NCBI RefSeq assembly: GCF_025244725.1
Contig: NZ_CP104203.1
Span: forward strand, 4,278,001 to 4,342,000
DNA from: Chryseobacterium oranimense
Lineage (GTDB): Bacteria; Bacteroidota; Bacteroidia; Flavobacteriales; Weeksellaceae
Length of the DNA stretch: 64,000 nucleotides
Direction: 5' to 3'
The translations under genes and the position numbers were made by a program. This document shows positions 1-8,969 of the stretch, piece by piece. Below the pieces are notes generated by a model. The model was not told where the DNA came from, made no database searches, and saw only the letters and a program-made list of their open reading frames with translations. The first letter of the stretch is position 1, and each line of letters starts with the position of its first letter.

Positions 1-407
1 ATCAGTTTTAGTTTGGGAAGCATTATTTTTTTGATTTTGTGGTGAAAGTGGATTCCGTATTTGGAAAGTTCCAGCAGATTTTTGATAGATCTTGCTTCCA
101 CTTCCTGTTGGGGAAACTGAAGAATTTCTTCCCTGAACTGAAGCACGATCTCCTCATGCGGATCCGTAGAATTCAACCCAAAACCCGAGTGCGGAATATT
201 GGAACCGATCAGTACAAGATCACCGTTCGTATAATTACTCTTATGATAGCCCACGTGGCGCGTCCCGTTTCCTGATATAACGCATACCAGTTCAATTTCG
301 GGGTGGTAATGATACTCCCATTTGAATTCTGATATCGGCGAATTGTTGTGCAGCGTGCGGAACGAGCTTTTTTCACTGGGAATAATTCTTTCAAAATTAA
401 CTTTCAT
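1..407 (-). CDS. AraC-family transcriptional regulator, N-terminal part (cut by window edge)
   Basis: The reverse strand is open from an ATG at 407 to the window edge, giving about 135 residues beginning MKVNFERIIPSEKSS. The stretch has the look of an AraC-type sugar-sensing cupin: a WEYHYHPEIELVCVISG segment, then GTRHVGYHKSNY and GDLVLIGSNIPHSGF, which are the beta-strands and histidines of the effector-binding barrel. The AraC DNA-binding helix-turn-helix pair would lie beyond the left edge and is not visible. The gene is divergent from the transporter/trehalase operon with about 115 bp between them, the usual layout for a local activator of a sugar operon. That it senses trehalose is inference from this arrangement. 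Confidence 0.8.
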   Translation of the reverse strand, partial: MKVNFERIIPSEKSSFRTLHNNSPISEFKWEYHYHPEIELVCVISGNGTRHVGYHKSNYTNGDLVLIGSNIPHSGFGLNSTDPHEEIVLQFREEILQFPQQEVEARSIKNLLELSKYGIHFHHKIKKIMLPKLKL

Positions 408-521
408 CTCATTAATCGTATTTATTCAATAAAAATACGAATTATATTAATATAGTTCAAATATTGATTTATTGTGTTAAATTAATGTTAAGCGAAATGC
501 TTCTATCTTAGCCGACAAGAA

Positions 522-1760
522 ATGATCTCCATGAAAAATTTCAATATTAAAGCTGTATTATTTTTAAATTATTTCGTTTTCGCGATTCTTTTGAATTCCG
601 TGGGAACTGTGATTCTGCAGGTACAGCAAAACTTCGGAATTTCAAAATCTTCAGCCAGTGTGCTGGAAGGTTTTAAAGATCTTCCGATTGCTATATGTTC
701 CTTTATTCTGGCATCATTTCTGCCAAAAATAGGAATCAAAAATTCCATGCTCATTGCTCTTTTCCTGGTGAGCTGCATGTGTTTTGTAATGCCGTTTGCC
801 AGCGATTTCTGGTTTTTCAAGCTATTATTTGCTATCGTAGGAATTTCTTTTGCCTTAATAAAAATATCGGTTTTTACTTCCATAGGTCTTGTTACGGAAA
901 CGGATAAGGAACATTCAAGCTTTATGGGTTTTCTGGAAGGCTTTTTTATGATCGGGGTGCTGGCGGGAAATGTACTTTTCAGCTTATTTATAGATGATCA
1001 TAATCCGAAATCAACCCAATGGATGAATGTTTATTGGGTGTTGGGAACACTTTCAGCATTATCATTCCTTTTTCTATTCTTTTCAAAGTTAAATGAAAAA
1101 GAAGCCAGAAGCGAGAAAACAGATTTGCTGGGTGACCTTAAAAACAGCATCAGCTTATTCAGCTATAAAAAAGTACTGTTTTTTCTTCTCTGTGCTTTCC
1201 TTTTCGTATTGGTAGAGCAGAGTTTTCAGACCTGGACGCCTACTTTTTATAAAGAAATTTTAAAGCTGCCTACTTCTATGAGCATCCAGGCCGGAGCGGT
1301 TTTAGCCGGAGCTTTTGCTCTTGGAAGGTTTTTATCCGGATTTTTCTCCAAAAAATTCAGCTGGATCTATGTGGTTTCCTTTTGTGTGATCGGTTTTGCC
1401 ATCAGTATACTTTTGGTTCTGCCATTAACTCACAATATTCAGATCAGTGAAGGGACGGGCTGGTTCAATGCTCCTTTAGTGGTGTACTTATTTCCGTTAA
1501 TGGGTGGTTTGCTGGCACCGATTTATCCAAGTATCAATTCTGTGATCCTGGCATCTATTCCGAAATATCTGCATAGTGCCATGTCCGGACTCATCGTTGT
1601 TTTTTCTGCGATAGGAGGTACAATAGGGTCTATGATCACAGGTTTTGTGTTTCAGGAATTCAGTGGGCAGCAGGCATTTTATCTTTCGCTGATACCGCTT
1701 TCACTGCTGATTATTTCAGCCATTTTCATGAATAAATTAAAAATAAACCCTAAGAAATAA
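522..1760 (+). CDS. MFS transporter, probably sugar uptake (trehalose operon)
   Basis: A 412-residue, strongly hydrophobic protein with about 12 predicted membrane spans and a soluble loop near residues 190-210 (KLNEKEARSEKTD), as expected for a major facilitator superfamily permease in the inner membrane. An alternative ATG nine bases downstream (MKNFNIK) may be the true start. It is the first gene of a three-gene run: the trehalase ATG lies 2 bp after its stop, so the two are almost certainly co-transcribed. Role by context: carry the disaccharide, or a product of it, across the inner membrane for cytoplasmic hydrolysis. The substrate cannot be read from the sequence. Confidence 0.85.
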   Translation: MISMKNFNIKAVLFLNYFVFAILLNSVGTVILQVQQNFGISKSSASVLEGFKDLPIAICSFILASFLPKIGIKNSMLIALFLVSCMCFVMPFASDFWFFKLLFAIVGISFALIKISVFTSIGLVTETDKEHSSFMGFLEGFFMIGVLAGNVLFSLFIDDHNPKSTQWMNVYWVLGTLSALSFLFLFFSKLNEKEARSEKTDLLGDLKNSISLFSYKKVLFFLLCAFLFVLVEQSFQTWTPTFYKEILKLPTSMSIQAGAVLAGAFALGRFLSGFFSKKFSWIYVVSFCVIGFAISILLVLPLTHNIQISEGTGWFNAPLVVYLFPLMGGLLAPIYPSINSVILASIPKYLHSAMSGLIVVFSAIGGTIGSMITGFVFQEFSGQQAFYLSLIPLSLLIISAIFMNKLKINPKK

Positions 1761-1762
1761 TA

Positions 1763-3241
1763 ATGAATAAACAGCTTTACATAAACGAAATTCAGGTTCT
1801 TTTTGATGATGTGCAAAGAGCCAGAATTTTTGAAGATCAGAAGATGATGACTGATGCAGTTCCTATGTTTCCTGTTTCGGAGATCAATGCGGAATATGAA
1901 AAGAAAAAAGGAAGTGAAGGATTTGATCTTAAAGATTTTGTGATGAAGAATTTCGATTTTCTCGGAGCAAAAATTTCAATCCAGAGAGAAGATCAGCTGC
2001 CGATTGACCAGCACATCGAAAAGCTCTGGGACGAACTGACCCGTACAGCTTATGAAGAAAAAGGAACACTATTGAAGCTTCCGAAGCCGTACATTGTCCC
2101 GGGAGGCCGTTTTAATGAATTCTTCTACTGGGACAGCTATTTCATTATGCTAGGGTTACAGGTTTCCGGGAGAACAGAAATGATGGAAAATATTGTGGAA
2201 AACTGTTCTTATCTAATTCAGAATGTAGGTTTTGTTCCGAACGCGAGCAGGACTCATTTCCTGAGCCGTTCCCAGCCGCCTTACTTTTCGCTCATGCTGG
2301 ACCTGCTTTTTGAAACTGCAAATGACGAGAGCATTTACATTAAATATCATGACACTTTGGAGAAAGAATATGCTTTCTGGATGAATGGGGAAGAGTGGCT
2401 TGAAAATGATTCCACCGTGAAAAGAGTGGCAAAAACGAAAAACGGAGATATCTTAAACCGGTATTATGATGCAGAAAATGCACCACGCCCTGAAAGCTAC
2501 CTGATTGATATTGAAGACAGTGAAAACACAGGTGAGGAATTTTACAGAAATATAAGAAGCGCCTGTGAATCCGGCTGGGATTTTTCCAGCAGATGGTTTG
2601 CAGACGGAGAACATATACAGACCATAGAAACGCTGAACATAGCAGAAGTGGACCTGAACAGCCTTTTATGGCATTTGGAGAAAACTTTAGCAAAATCTTC
2701 AGCGCTTCAGAAACTGGCAGATAAAGAAAATTATTTTACTCAAAGAGCAGCAAGACGCAGACAGATGATCAATACCTACTTTTGGGATGAAAACACTGAA
2801 TGTTATAAAGATTATCACTTAAAAAAACACAAAAACACACCGTCTGAACATATTGCTGCTCTTTACCCTTTATTTCTCGGATTGGCAGATCAGGCGCAGG
2901 CTGAAGCTGTTGCTAAAAGCATATCGGGTAAATTTCTTTATCAGGGAGGGCTGGTAACAACAACAAAGAAAAGCGGTCAGCAATGGGATCTTCCGAATGC
3001 CTGGGCACCTTACCAGTGGTTAGGATTTAAAGCCATGAAAAACTACGGTTTCGATCAGCTTGCTGAAGAAATAAAAAACAACTGGTGCGGGAATGTGGAA
3101 AGGGTATACAGCAACACCGGTAAATTAATGGAAAAATATAATGCACTGGACACTGAAACCATTGCAGGAGGCGGGGAATATCCGAATCAGGACGGATTCG
3201 GGTGGACCAATGGGGTTTATCTCAAATTAAAACAAAACTAA
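1763..3241 (+). CDS. treF: Trehalase, glycoside hydrolase family 37
   Basis: Hydrolyses alpha,alpha-trehalose to two glucose. Both GH37 signatures are present: PGGRFNEFFYWDSYF at residues ~113-127 and QWDLPNAWAP at ~407-416. The probable catalytic acid is D273 in ESGWDFSSRW and the probable base is E472 in GGGEYPNQDGFGW. At 492 residues it is of typical length. There is no signal peptide (MNKQLYINEIQVLF), so it should be cytoplasmic like E. coli TreF, which fits the inner-membrane permease immediately upstream. The TonB-dependent receptor starts 18 bp downstream. Family call is secure; the symbol is by analogy with the cytoplasmic enzyme. Confidence 0.93.
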   Translation: MNKQLYINEIQVLFDDVQRARIFEDQKMMTDAVPMFPVSEINAEYEKKKGSEGFDLKDFVMKNFDFLGAKISIQREDQLPIDQHIEKLWDELTRTAYEEKGTLLKLPKPYIVPGGRFNEFFYWDSYFIMLGLQVSGRTEMMENIVENCSYLIQNVGFVPNASRTHFLSRSQPPYFSLMLDLLFETANDESIYIKYHDTLEKEYAFWMNGEEWLENDSTVKRVAKTKNGDILNRYYDAENAPRPESYLIDIEDSENTGEEFYRNIRSACESGWDFSSRWFADGEHIQTIETLNIAEVDLNSLLWHLEKTLAKSSALQKLADKENYFTQRAARRRQMINTYFWDENTECYKDYHLKKHKNTPSEHIAALYPLFLGLADQAQAEAVAKSISGKFLYQGGLVTTTKKSGQQWDLPNAWAPYQWLGFKAMKNYGFDQLAEEIKNNWCGNVERVYSNTGKLMEKYNALDTETIAGGGEYPNQDGFGWTNGVYLKLKQN

Positions 3242-3259
3242 CTATATAAAAATCATGCT

Positions 3260-5689
3260 ATGAAAAAAAGATCGATATTTTTAATGGCTGCCACCGCTAC
3301 GCTTTATTTTAACAATGCGTATGCCCAGGAAACGCCTCAGGACTCTATCAAGACGTCTTCCATAGATCAGATCGTTATTACCGGAAACTCCGGCCCGAAA
3401 AAGAAAATAGAATCCAGTACCGCTATTTCTACTTTTACAGCAAAAGAAATCCAGAAGCAGAATCCTATCAGTGCTGCAGCACTTCTACAGAGAGTTCCGG
3501 GTTTTGCCGTGGAAACTTCTGGAGGTGAAGTAGGAAACAACCTTTTTGCAAGAGGTATTCCTTCTGCCGGAGCTTATGAATTCGTACAGGTTCAGGAAGA
3601 TGGTCTTCCGGTTTTTGAAGACGGGGCACTTCAGTTTGCCAATGCAGATAATTTTTTCCGTGTGGATAATTCAGTAAGCCGTCTGGAGGCTTTGAGAGGA
3701 GGTTCAGGTTCCATTTATGCCAATAACTCTCCGGGAGGACTTATCAACTTTATTACCAAAGAAGGGAGTAATGATTTTAAAGGAACAGCCAAGCTGGAAA
3801 CCAGTACTTACGGCCTTATGCGTACCGATCTGAACGTAGGCGGTGCTTTGGTTCAGGATAAATTGTTTTTTAATGTTGGCGGATTCTACCGAACGGATAA
3901 TGGAATCAGAAAGACGGGTTTCAGAGCCAATAACGGCGGACAGATCAGAATGAACCTTAAATATGTTTTCGATAAAGGCTATGCTAAAGTATATTATAAA
4001 AAACTGGATGACAGAAACACTTTCTTCTTACCGATTCCTTTGACGCAAAACGGAAACGATTTAAAAGAATTCTCCGGTTTTGATCCGAACTATGGAACTT
4101 ACAGCTACAGGACAATCAGCCAGCTGAATATTCCTCAGGCAGGAGGGGGCTTTTTCAGCAGGAACCTGGAAGACGGAATTCATCCGAAAGTTGATGTGCT
4201 GGGAGCTGAATTTAAATATGATCTTGGTAATAACTTCTCTGTTTTAAACAAAACAAGGTATACCAATATCAATATGAATTATACAGGAATTTTCCCGGCA
4301 GGAGGCCCTCAAACCGGAGCAGGCTTTGCAAACGCCAATGGAATAACCGGAAATAATTATCAGTATTCATTAGTAGGCAGCGGAGCGGTTGTAAATCCGG
4401 CTTTTGTTCAGGAACTGGGCTTCTGGGCTATTGATAAGCAGATGAATAATTTTGTGAATGATCTTCAGTTTAATTATAAATTCGACAAAGGAAATGTAAC
4501 GGCAGGCTTCTATAAATCCAACTGGAAATCTCATCAGTACTGGAATTGGAGTAATATTCTGACAACAGCAACAGATAAGCCTCAGCTTCTTAATTTAGTT
4601 GATACTTCTCTTACTCCAAATTCTACAGGTTATTCTAAAACTTATAACGGAGTTACGGATATGTCTTTTCTGTTGAGAGATTCCCAGGTTCAGGGAAGCT
4701 TGAATGATCTTTATGCAAATCTGGATTATAACGTTACAGATAATCTGAGCATTAATGCAGGACTTCGTTACAGCCGTGATTTCTATAAAGGATATTCTGT
4801 AAATACCACAACTGCCAATCTCAATAATTCCGGACTGACCACTGATGGAACGCATAGCTTCGCTACAACAACAGCAGATGATAATATGAGTGTTCTGGGA
4901 AATAAATATAACTACTGGAGCTATGATATTGATAAGGTTTCTTATACTTTGGCAACGAACTATAAAATCAATAAGGAAAATGCTGTTTACGCCCGTTTTT
5001 CTCACGGATTCAGATCACCAAATGAAGAGGCTTATTATAATTATTTCACCACTCCTAACCCGGATCAGCCTTTAAAACCTGTATTAACCAATCAGGTGGA
5101 AGTAGGATATAAATATTATTCGAGAACGTTTGATGTTGCGGTGATCCCTTTTTATTCAACGCTTAAAAACCTGTCATTTACAGATGTATTTTCTAATGGA
5201 ACCTCTGAAAATACCTTTGCCAATACCAAAAATTATGGAGTTGAGCTTGAAGGGTATGCAAGATTGTTCAACAATATGTTAGAACTTACTTTCAACGGAA
5301 CCATTCAGAATCCAAAATACAGTGGATTGGAAGAAGGAAGCCTCTTGGAAGGGAATGTGGTAAGAAGAATGCCAAAACTTTATTTTAATATTTCACCGGC
5401 CGTTAACATAACAAAACAGTGGAGAGCCTATGTAAGCTATAACTACTATGGAAAACGTTTCCAAGACCAGTTGAATGTTCAGACTTTGCCGTCATTCAGT
5501 GAATTTGGAGCCGGAACGTCTTATCAGCTTGGAAAAATCCGTTTTGCAGTTGATGGAACAAATATCTTTAATACAATTGGTATTACGGAAGGTGATCCAA
5601 GAGCAGGTTCTCCAACCGGAGACGGAACTATTATGGCGAGACCAATTATGGGTGCAGCCGTAAGAGCTTCCATCACATTAGATTTTTAA
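3260..5689 (+). CDS. TonB-dependent outer-membrane receptor in the trehalase operon
   Basis: An 809-residue TonB-dependent receptor. It has a signal peptide (MKKRSIFLMAATATLYFNNAYAQ), a TonB-box-like segment around DQIVITG, a plug domain at about residues 50-170 (LLQRVPGFAVE, RLEALRGGSGSIYANNSPGGLINFITKEG split across the plug end), and a C-terminal 22-strand barrel ending in the aromatic TLDF. It lacks the N-terminal carboxypeptidase-regulatory domain of SusC-type glycan receptors and there is no SusD partner, so it is a classical ligand-gated channel. Position 18 bp after the trehalase suggests import of trehalose or another small glucoside across the outer membrane. By sequence alone a siderophore or other ligand remains possible. 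Confidence 0.88.
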   Translation: MKKRSIFLMAATATLYFNNAYAQETPQDSIKTSSIDQIVITGNSGPKKKIESSTAISTFTAKEIQKQNPISAAALLQRVPGFAVETSGGEVGNNLFARGIPSAGAYEFVQVQEDGLPVFEDGALQFANADNFFRVDNSVSRLEALRGGSGSIYANNSPGGLINFITKEGSNDFKGTAKLETSTYGLMRTDLNVGGALVQDKLFFNVGGFYRTDNGIRKTGFRANNGGQIRMNLKYVFDKGYAKVYYKKLDDRNTFFLPIPLTQNGNDLKEFSGFDPNYGTYSYRTISQLNIPQAGGGFFSRNLEDGIHPKVDVLGAEFKYDLGNNFSVLNKTRYTNINMNYTGIFPAGGPQTGAGFANANGITGNNYQYSLVGSGAVVNPAFVQELGFWAIDKQMNNFVNDLQFNYKFDKGNVTAGFYKSNWKSHQYWNWSNILTTATDKPQLLNLVDTSLTPNSTGYSKTYNGVTDMSFLLRDSQVQGSLNDLYANLDYNVTDNLSINAGLRYSRDFYKGYSVNTTTANLNNSGLTTDGTHSFATTTADDNMSVLGNKYNYWSYDIDKVSYTLATNYKINKENAVYARFSHGFRSPNEEAYYNYFTTPNPDQPLKPVLTNQVEVGYKYYSRTFDVAVIPFYSTLKNLSFTDVFSNGTSENTFANTKNYGVELEGYARLFNNMLELTFNGTIQNPKYSGLEEGSLLEGNVVRRMPKLYFNISPAVNITKQWRAYVSYNYYGKRFQDQLNVQTLPSFSEFGAGTSYQLGKIRFAVDGTNIFNTIGITEGDPRAGSPTGDGTIMARPIMGAAVRASITLDF

Positions 5690-5707
5690 TACTTATATTT
5701 TCTTCAT

Positions 5708-5747
5708 AAAAAACCGTCAGGATATTTTTTCTGGCGGTTTTATTTTG
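5708..5747 (+). terminator. Intrinsic terminator of the trehalase operon
   Basis: CCGTCAG and CTGGCGG form a 7-bp stem (one G-U pair) flanked by A-run and T-run, just after the receptor stop codon. Confidence 0.75.
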
Positions 5748-5785
5748 ATTTTGAATTGGCAATAGTGCTTTTGTGGAGAGTATCA

Positions 5786-5890
5786 AGAGCCAAGAACCAA
5801 GAGTCAAGATACTAGATGTCAGATTTCAGATATCAGACTTTCACCTGCACAATTAACCTCGCATCCTGCACCCCGAAACTCGTATCCCGA
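5786..5890 (+). repeat. Heptad intergenic element, copy 1
   Basis: The 105 bases divide into exactly fifteen 7-mers: AGAGCCA, AGAACCA, AGAGTCA, AGATACT, AGATGTC, AGATTTC, AGATATC, AGACTTT, then CACCTGC, ACAATTA, ACCTCGC, ATCCTGC, ACCCCGA, AACTCGT, ATCCCGA. The right end touches the stop codon of the MBL-fold gene (complement, 5892). Related copies lie at 14162, 21161 and 22320. It has no convincing coding frame. Confidence 0.8.
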
Positions 5891-5891
5891 T

Positions 5892-6530
5892 CTACTTAAA
5901 AAACGGATTATACTGCTTCTCGAATCCAATTGTTGTAGGATTTCCATGGCCTGAGAAAACCTGAGTCTCATCATCCAAAATGAATAATTTATTTGTGATG
6001 CCGGTGATCAGTTGTTCATGATTTCCTTTATAAAGATCGGTTCTTCCGATGCTGCCCTCAAACAGGACATCACCTGAGATCATAAATTTCTGGCCTTCAT
6101 TATGGTAAACCACACTTCCAGGAGAGTGCCCAGGAACGTGATAAATTTTAAACTTTTCTCCGTCCAGTTCGAGCTCTTCACCCTCTTTAACGTATATGAT
6201 CTCTACTTTTACAGGATCTACAGAGAACCCGAATCTCATTCCGCTTGCCTGAAGCATATCCAGTACCTCCTGATCATCCTGGTGCATATGAACGGGAACT
6301 TTAAAGGTATCAAATGCCCACTGTAATCCTAAAACATGGTCAATATGGGCATGGGTAAGAAGAATCTTCTGAATCTTTAGTCCGTTTTCAGAAATAAAGC
6401 TTTCAATAGCTTTGGTTTCCTCTTCATTCATATTTCCCGGGTCAATCAGCCAGGCATTTTTATTTTCGTTGTAAAGGATATAGGTGTTTTCGCTGGCAAA
6501 ATTGAATACGAAGCCTTGAATCTGAAGCAT
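5892..6530 (-). CDS. MBL-fold metallo-hydrolase (glyoxalase II-like)
   Basis: A 212-residue metallo-beta-lactamase-fold protein with the di-metal motif THAHIDH at residues 59-65, further ligands in VPGHSPGSVVY, and SGDVLFEGSIGRTDL, the short single-domain glyoxalase-II-like pattern common in Bacteroidota. Substrate unknown; hydroxyacylglutathione-type thioester hydrolysis is the nearest guess. It is divergent from the T9SS plug gene with a 70-bp gap. A TACTTTTG box lies on its strand just upstream of the ATG. Confidence 0.9.
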   Translation of the reverse strand: MLQIQGFVFNFASENTYILYNENKNAWLIDPGNMNEEETKAIESFISENGLKIQKILLTHAHIDHVLGLQWAFDTFKVPVHMHQDDQEVLDMLQASGMRFGFSVDPVKVEIIYVKEGEELELDGEKFKIYHVPGHSPGSVVYHNEGQKFMISGDVLFEGSIGRTDLYKGNHEQLITGITNKLFILDDETQVFSGHGNPTTIGFEKQYNPFFK

Positions 6531-6600
6531 AACTGATATTTTTTATTTCAAAAGTACGATATTATTAAGAAAATACCGATTTTTCGCTATCTTCGTCATA

Positions 6601-7812
6601 ATGAAAACTTTGCGAATACTTTTACTTTCTTTAAGCGGGCTGGTTTTTGGACAGAACATCCAGAGTATACAATTATTTAATCCGCAGACGAACGATGAAA
6701 CACCAGTCATCAAATTCGGTGAGCAGCTGGTTTTAAGCTTTGATGACCTTACGAATGCCAGTGAAATCTACAGATATACGATCAAGCATTACGATAGAAA
6801 CTGGAATGATGACAACCTGTTTTTTACCCAGTTTGCCAATGGAAGTCTGAATGACCTTTTAGATCAGTTCCAGTATTCCTTCAACACCCTGCAGGCTTAC
6901 ACGCATTACAAGCTTACCTTTCCAAATGATAAAATACAGCCGAAAATATCAGGGAATTATGAGATCATTGTGTATAAAGATTCAGCAGACAGGCCACTTT
7001 TTAAAAGACGTTTTTATCTGGTAGAAGATGCGGCCACGGTTGCTTTGAATATTTCAAGAATAGCGGATGCTAAGAATCCCAATGTTAATCAAAGGGTAGA
7101 AGTGAAAGCCACTTCAAAAGGGGGAGATCTCTCTTCTAATGTTAATTCCATGACCTTAAATGTCATGCAGAACAACAATCCGACTGTTGTTGTGAATAAT
7201 ATGAAACCAAGCGCTACCCTTGGAAATCAGCTGCTTTTTCAGCAAATGAACTTAACATTCCCCGGCAATAATGAATTCTATTATTTTGACAATAAGAATA
7301 TGAATATGGCAGCAGATATGGTAAGCGCTACAGAACTGAAAGATGGGGTAAACCAGACTTATCTTCATCCTGTCTGGGCTTTTCCTCTTAATTATCAGTA
7401 CCAACCTGATGTGAACGGTGCGTGGTACTACAGAAGAAATGATCTGGGACTGGAAAGAAACGCTGAAAGGGAAGCTGACTATTCATGGGTTTATTTTTCT
7501 TTAGATTCAGATCCTGTAGATAAGGAAATTTATGTATTGGGAGGTTTTAATGATTTTAAGCCAAGCAAAGAAAATCAAATGCAGTATGATGCCGCCAATA
7601 AGAAATTTGTGGCCAAAATATTTCTGAAACAGGGGTTTTACAATTACGTCCTTGCTACAAAAGAAAGTAACGGATCCCTGAACTTTGGAGAGATAAACGG
7701 TAATTTCTGGCAGACTGAAAACCTGTATCAGGCATTTTTGTATTATGCACCTTTCGGACGTAATTATGACGGATTGATGGGATACGGTGAATTCAGAACG
7801 CCTGTAAGATAG
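6601..7812 (+). CDS. Type IX secretion system plug protein (DUF5103 family)
   Basis: A 403-residue exported protein with signal peptide MKTLRILLLSLSGLVFGQ. Sequence features such as NIQSIQLFNPQ, YRYTIKHYDRNWN and the repeated aromatic beta-strand pattern match the former DUF5103 family, now called the T9SS plug. In Flavobacterium johnsoniae such a protein closes the periplasmic side of the SprA translocon (established knowledge for the family). The middle (~145-230) and C-terminal (~300-403) parts look like beta-sandwich domains. A T9SS part fits the three cargo proteins with C-terminal sorting domains elsewhere in this window (8970, 32076, 41285). A TATCTTCG promoter-like box sits at 6588-6595. 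Confidence 0.85.
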   Translation: MKTLRILLLSLSGLVFGQNIQSIQLFNPQTNDETPVIKFGEQLVLSFDDLTNASEIYRYTIKHYDRNWNDDNLFFTQFANGSLNDLLDQFQYSFNTLQAYTHYKLTFPNDKIQPKISGNYEIIVYKDSADRPLFKRRFYLVEDAATVALNISRIADAKNPNVNQRVEVKATSKGGDLSSNVNSMTLNVMQNNNPTVVVNNMKPSATLGNQLLFQQMNLTFPGNNEFYYFDNKNMNMAADMVSATELKDGVNQTYLHPVWAFPLNYQYQPDVNGAWYYRRNDLGLERNAEREADYSWVYFSLDSDPVDKEIYVLGGFNDFKPSKENQMQYDAANKKFVAKIFLKQGFYNYVLATKESNGSLNFGEINGNFWQTENLYQAFLYYAPFGRNYDGLMGYGEFRTPVR

Positions 7813-7833
7813 ATTAAGATAAAATATCACAAG

Positions 7834-7865
7834 AAAACCTTATAGAGATTATAAGGTTTTTTTTT
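7834..7865 (+). terminator. Intrinsic terminator after the T9SS plug gene
   Basis: AAAACCTTAT and ATAAGGTTTT form a 10-bp stem with a short loop followed by a run of T. Confidence 0.8.
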
Positions 7866-7910
7866 GCCATTGGCATATAAATATAATAATAGTTTTCAGG
7901 TTGTTTTTTG

Positions 7911-8168
7911 TTAATTCAATTCTTTAAAAATCGCTGTTATAAATAAATTTTCTTCGTTTTCGAAAACGTAATGAATAATTACAGGGAAGTTTTCCATTTT
8001 ATTCACAGCAATTTCACTTGACTTTATTGTTGAAGTTGTCAGGATATTATTGATTGATATTTTCAGTTCTTCAAGAAAATCTATCCCTTTGTTTTCTTTT
8101 TCTGTATTAAAAACCCGCATAAGCAGCCTTATGTCATTTTTGGCAATCGAAGAGAGGAGAACGTTCAT
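7911..8168 (-). CDS. RelE/ParE-like toxin of a small TA pair
   Basis: An 85-residue protein, MNVLLSSIAKNDIRLLMRVFNTEKENKG onward split by a helical region, ending in beta-strands (PVIIHYVFENEENLFITAIFKE) as in the RelE/ParE fold. It lies 3 bp behind a 76-residue gene, giving the usual antitoxin-toxin order. Compared with classical RelE the conserved basic residues are weak, so toxicity is uncertain. Call rests on size, predicted fold order and gene arrangement. Confidence 0.6.
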   Translation of the reverse strand: MNVLLSSIAKNDIRLLMRVFNTEKENKGIDFLEELKISINNILTTSTIKSSEIAVNKMENFPVIIHYVFENEENLFITAIFKELN

Positions 8169-8171
8169 TTT

Positions 8172-8402
8172 TTAGGCACAGTTCATTTTCAGATCAGAAA
8201 TATTTTCATAAAAATCAAGTTTTGTTTTTGGATTTTCCTGATGAAACTGAATTCTGTACAAAACTTCGTCAATCTGAAACTGGGGAACAGATAACCTGTT
8301 TTGGATTTCTAAATTCTCAACCACTTTTGCTAAGGTTTCCAGCAATTCGGGGGTAAAGTTTTCAATCTTATGTACTAAAATTTTGGCTGTTGCATTCATC
8401 AT
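8172..8402 (-). CDS. Putative antitoxin (addiction-module component)
   Basis: A 76-residue protein starting MMNATAKILVHKIENFTPELLETLAKVVENLE; a second ATG one codon in is an equally good start. The N-terminal amphipathic segment and the C-terminal stretch with FQIDEVLYRI resemble short addiction-module antitoxins that bind a ParE/RelE partner. The toxin-like gene follows after 3 bp. The pair is flanked by very A/T-rich DNA, which fits a small mobile-type cassette. Family call is tentative. Confidence 0.55.
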   Translation of the reverse strand: MMNATAKILVHKIENFTPELLETLAKVVENLEIQNRLSVPQFQIDEVLYRIQFHQENPKTKLDFYENISDLKMNCA

Positions 8403-8969
8403 TTCTAATTTTTTTGGGTTAATGATGCTGTTTTGTTAGGGTAAAGGTAATGAAAAATATTAAATATTTTATATTTTAATTAAAATTCATGGGGGTGTAT
8501 GTTATTATTTGTATTTTTTTACTGTTTGTGGTGTTTTTTTATAGGGGGTTTTTTTGTTTTTTTTGAAACTGCTGTTTTTTTTAATAAATCTCTGTAGAAG
8601 ATTATCAATAATATTTCTTTTTAATTGTATAAAAAAGCATGGCTATTTCAATCATTATCCCTTTATAGAGAGATATTTTTTAAACTTTGACATATAAGAA
8701 ATTGAAAAAGGCCTTTATTTATAGAATAATAGGTGTTATGTATTGCATATCGAAAAAAATATTTCATAAAATATGGAATTATGTAAAAAATATTAGTCTA
8801 TAAATTTTATAGAGATAAAAATATTTTAAATTAATTGTAATGTTTTTAAAAAATAGTTAAATTAAAAATACTCGTTTTGTTTATTTTTTAAATTTTATTT
8901 ACGTGTATCGTTGTTTCTTTGCGAAAAATATATAAATTCGTTCTCACGTTCAAACAAAATAATATTTTT
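8403..8969 (+). other. Gene-free A/T-rich region upstream of the metalloprotease
   Basis: About 570 bp with no coding frame I can support. It is extremely A/T-rich, with T-runs interrupted by short G-runs around 8490-8560. A TTTCTTTG hexamer-like box at 8914-8921 resembles the -7 element TAnnTTTG and is the best candidate for the metalloprotease promoter. No paired -33 TTG is found at the right distance. Confidence 0.5.

Noticed and set aside
5786..5890. Heptad element considered as a CRISPR array
   Set aside because: No constant repeat with unique spacers of fixed length; units are 7 bp and vary; no cas genes in the window.
8919..8969. Upstream TTG start for the M4 protease
   Set aside because: It overlaps the likely promoter box and would hide the signal peptide that begins at ATG 8970.
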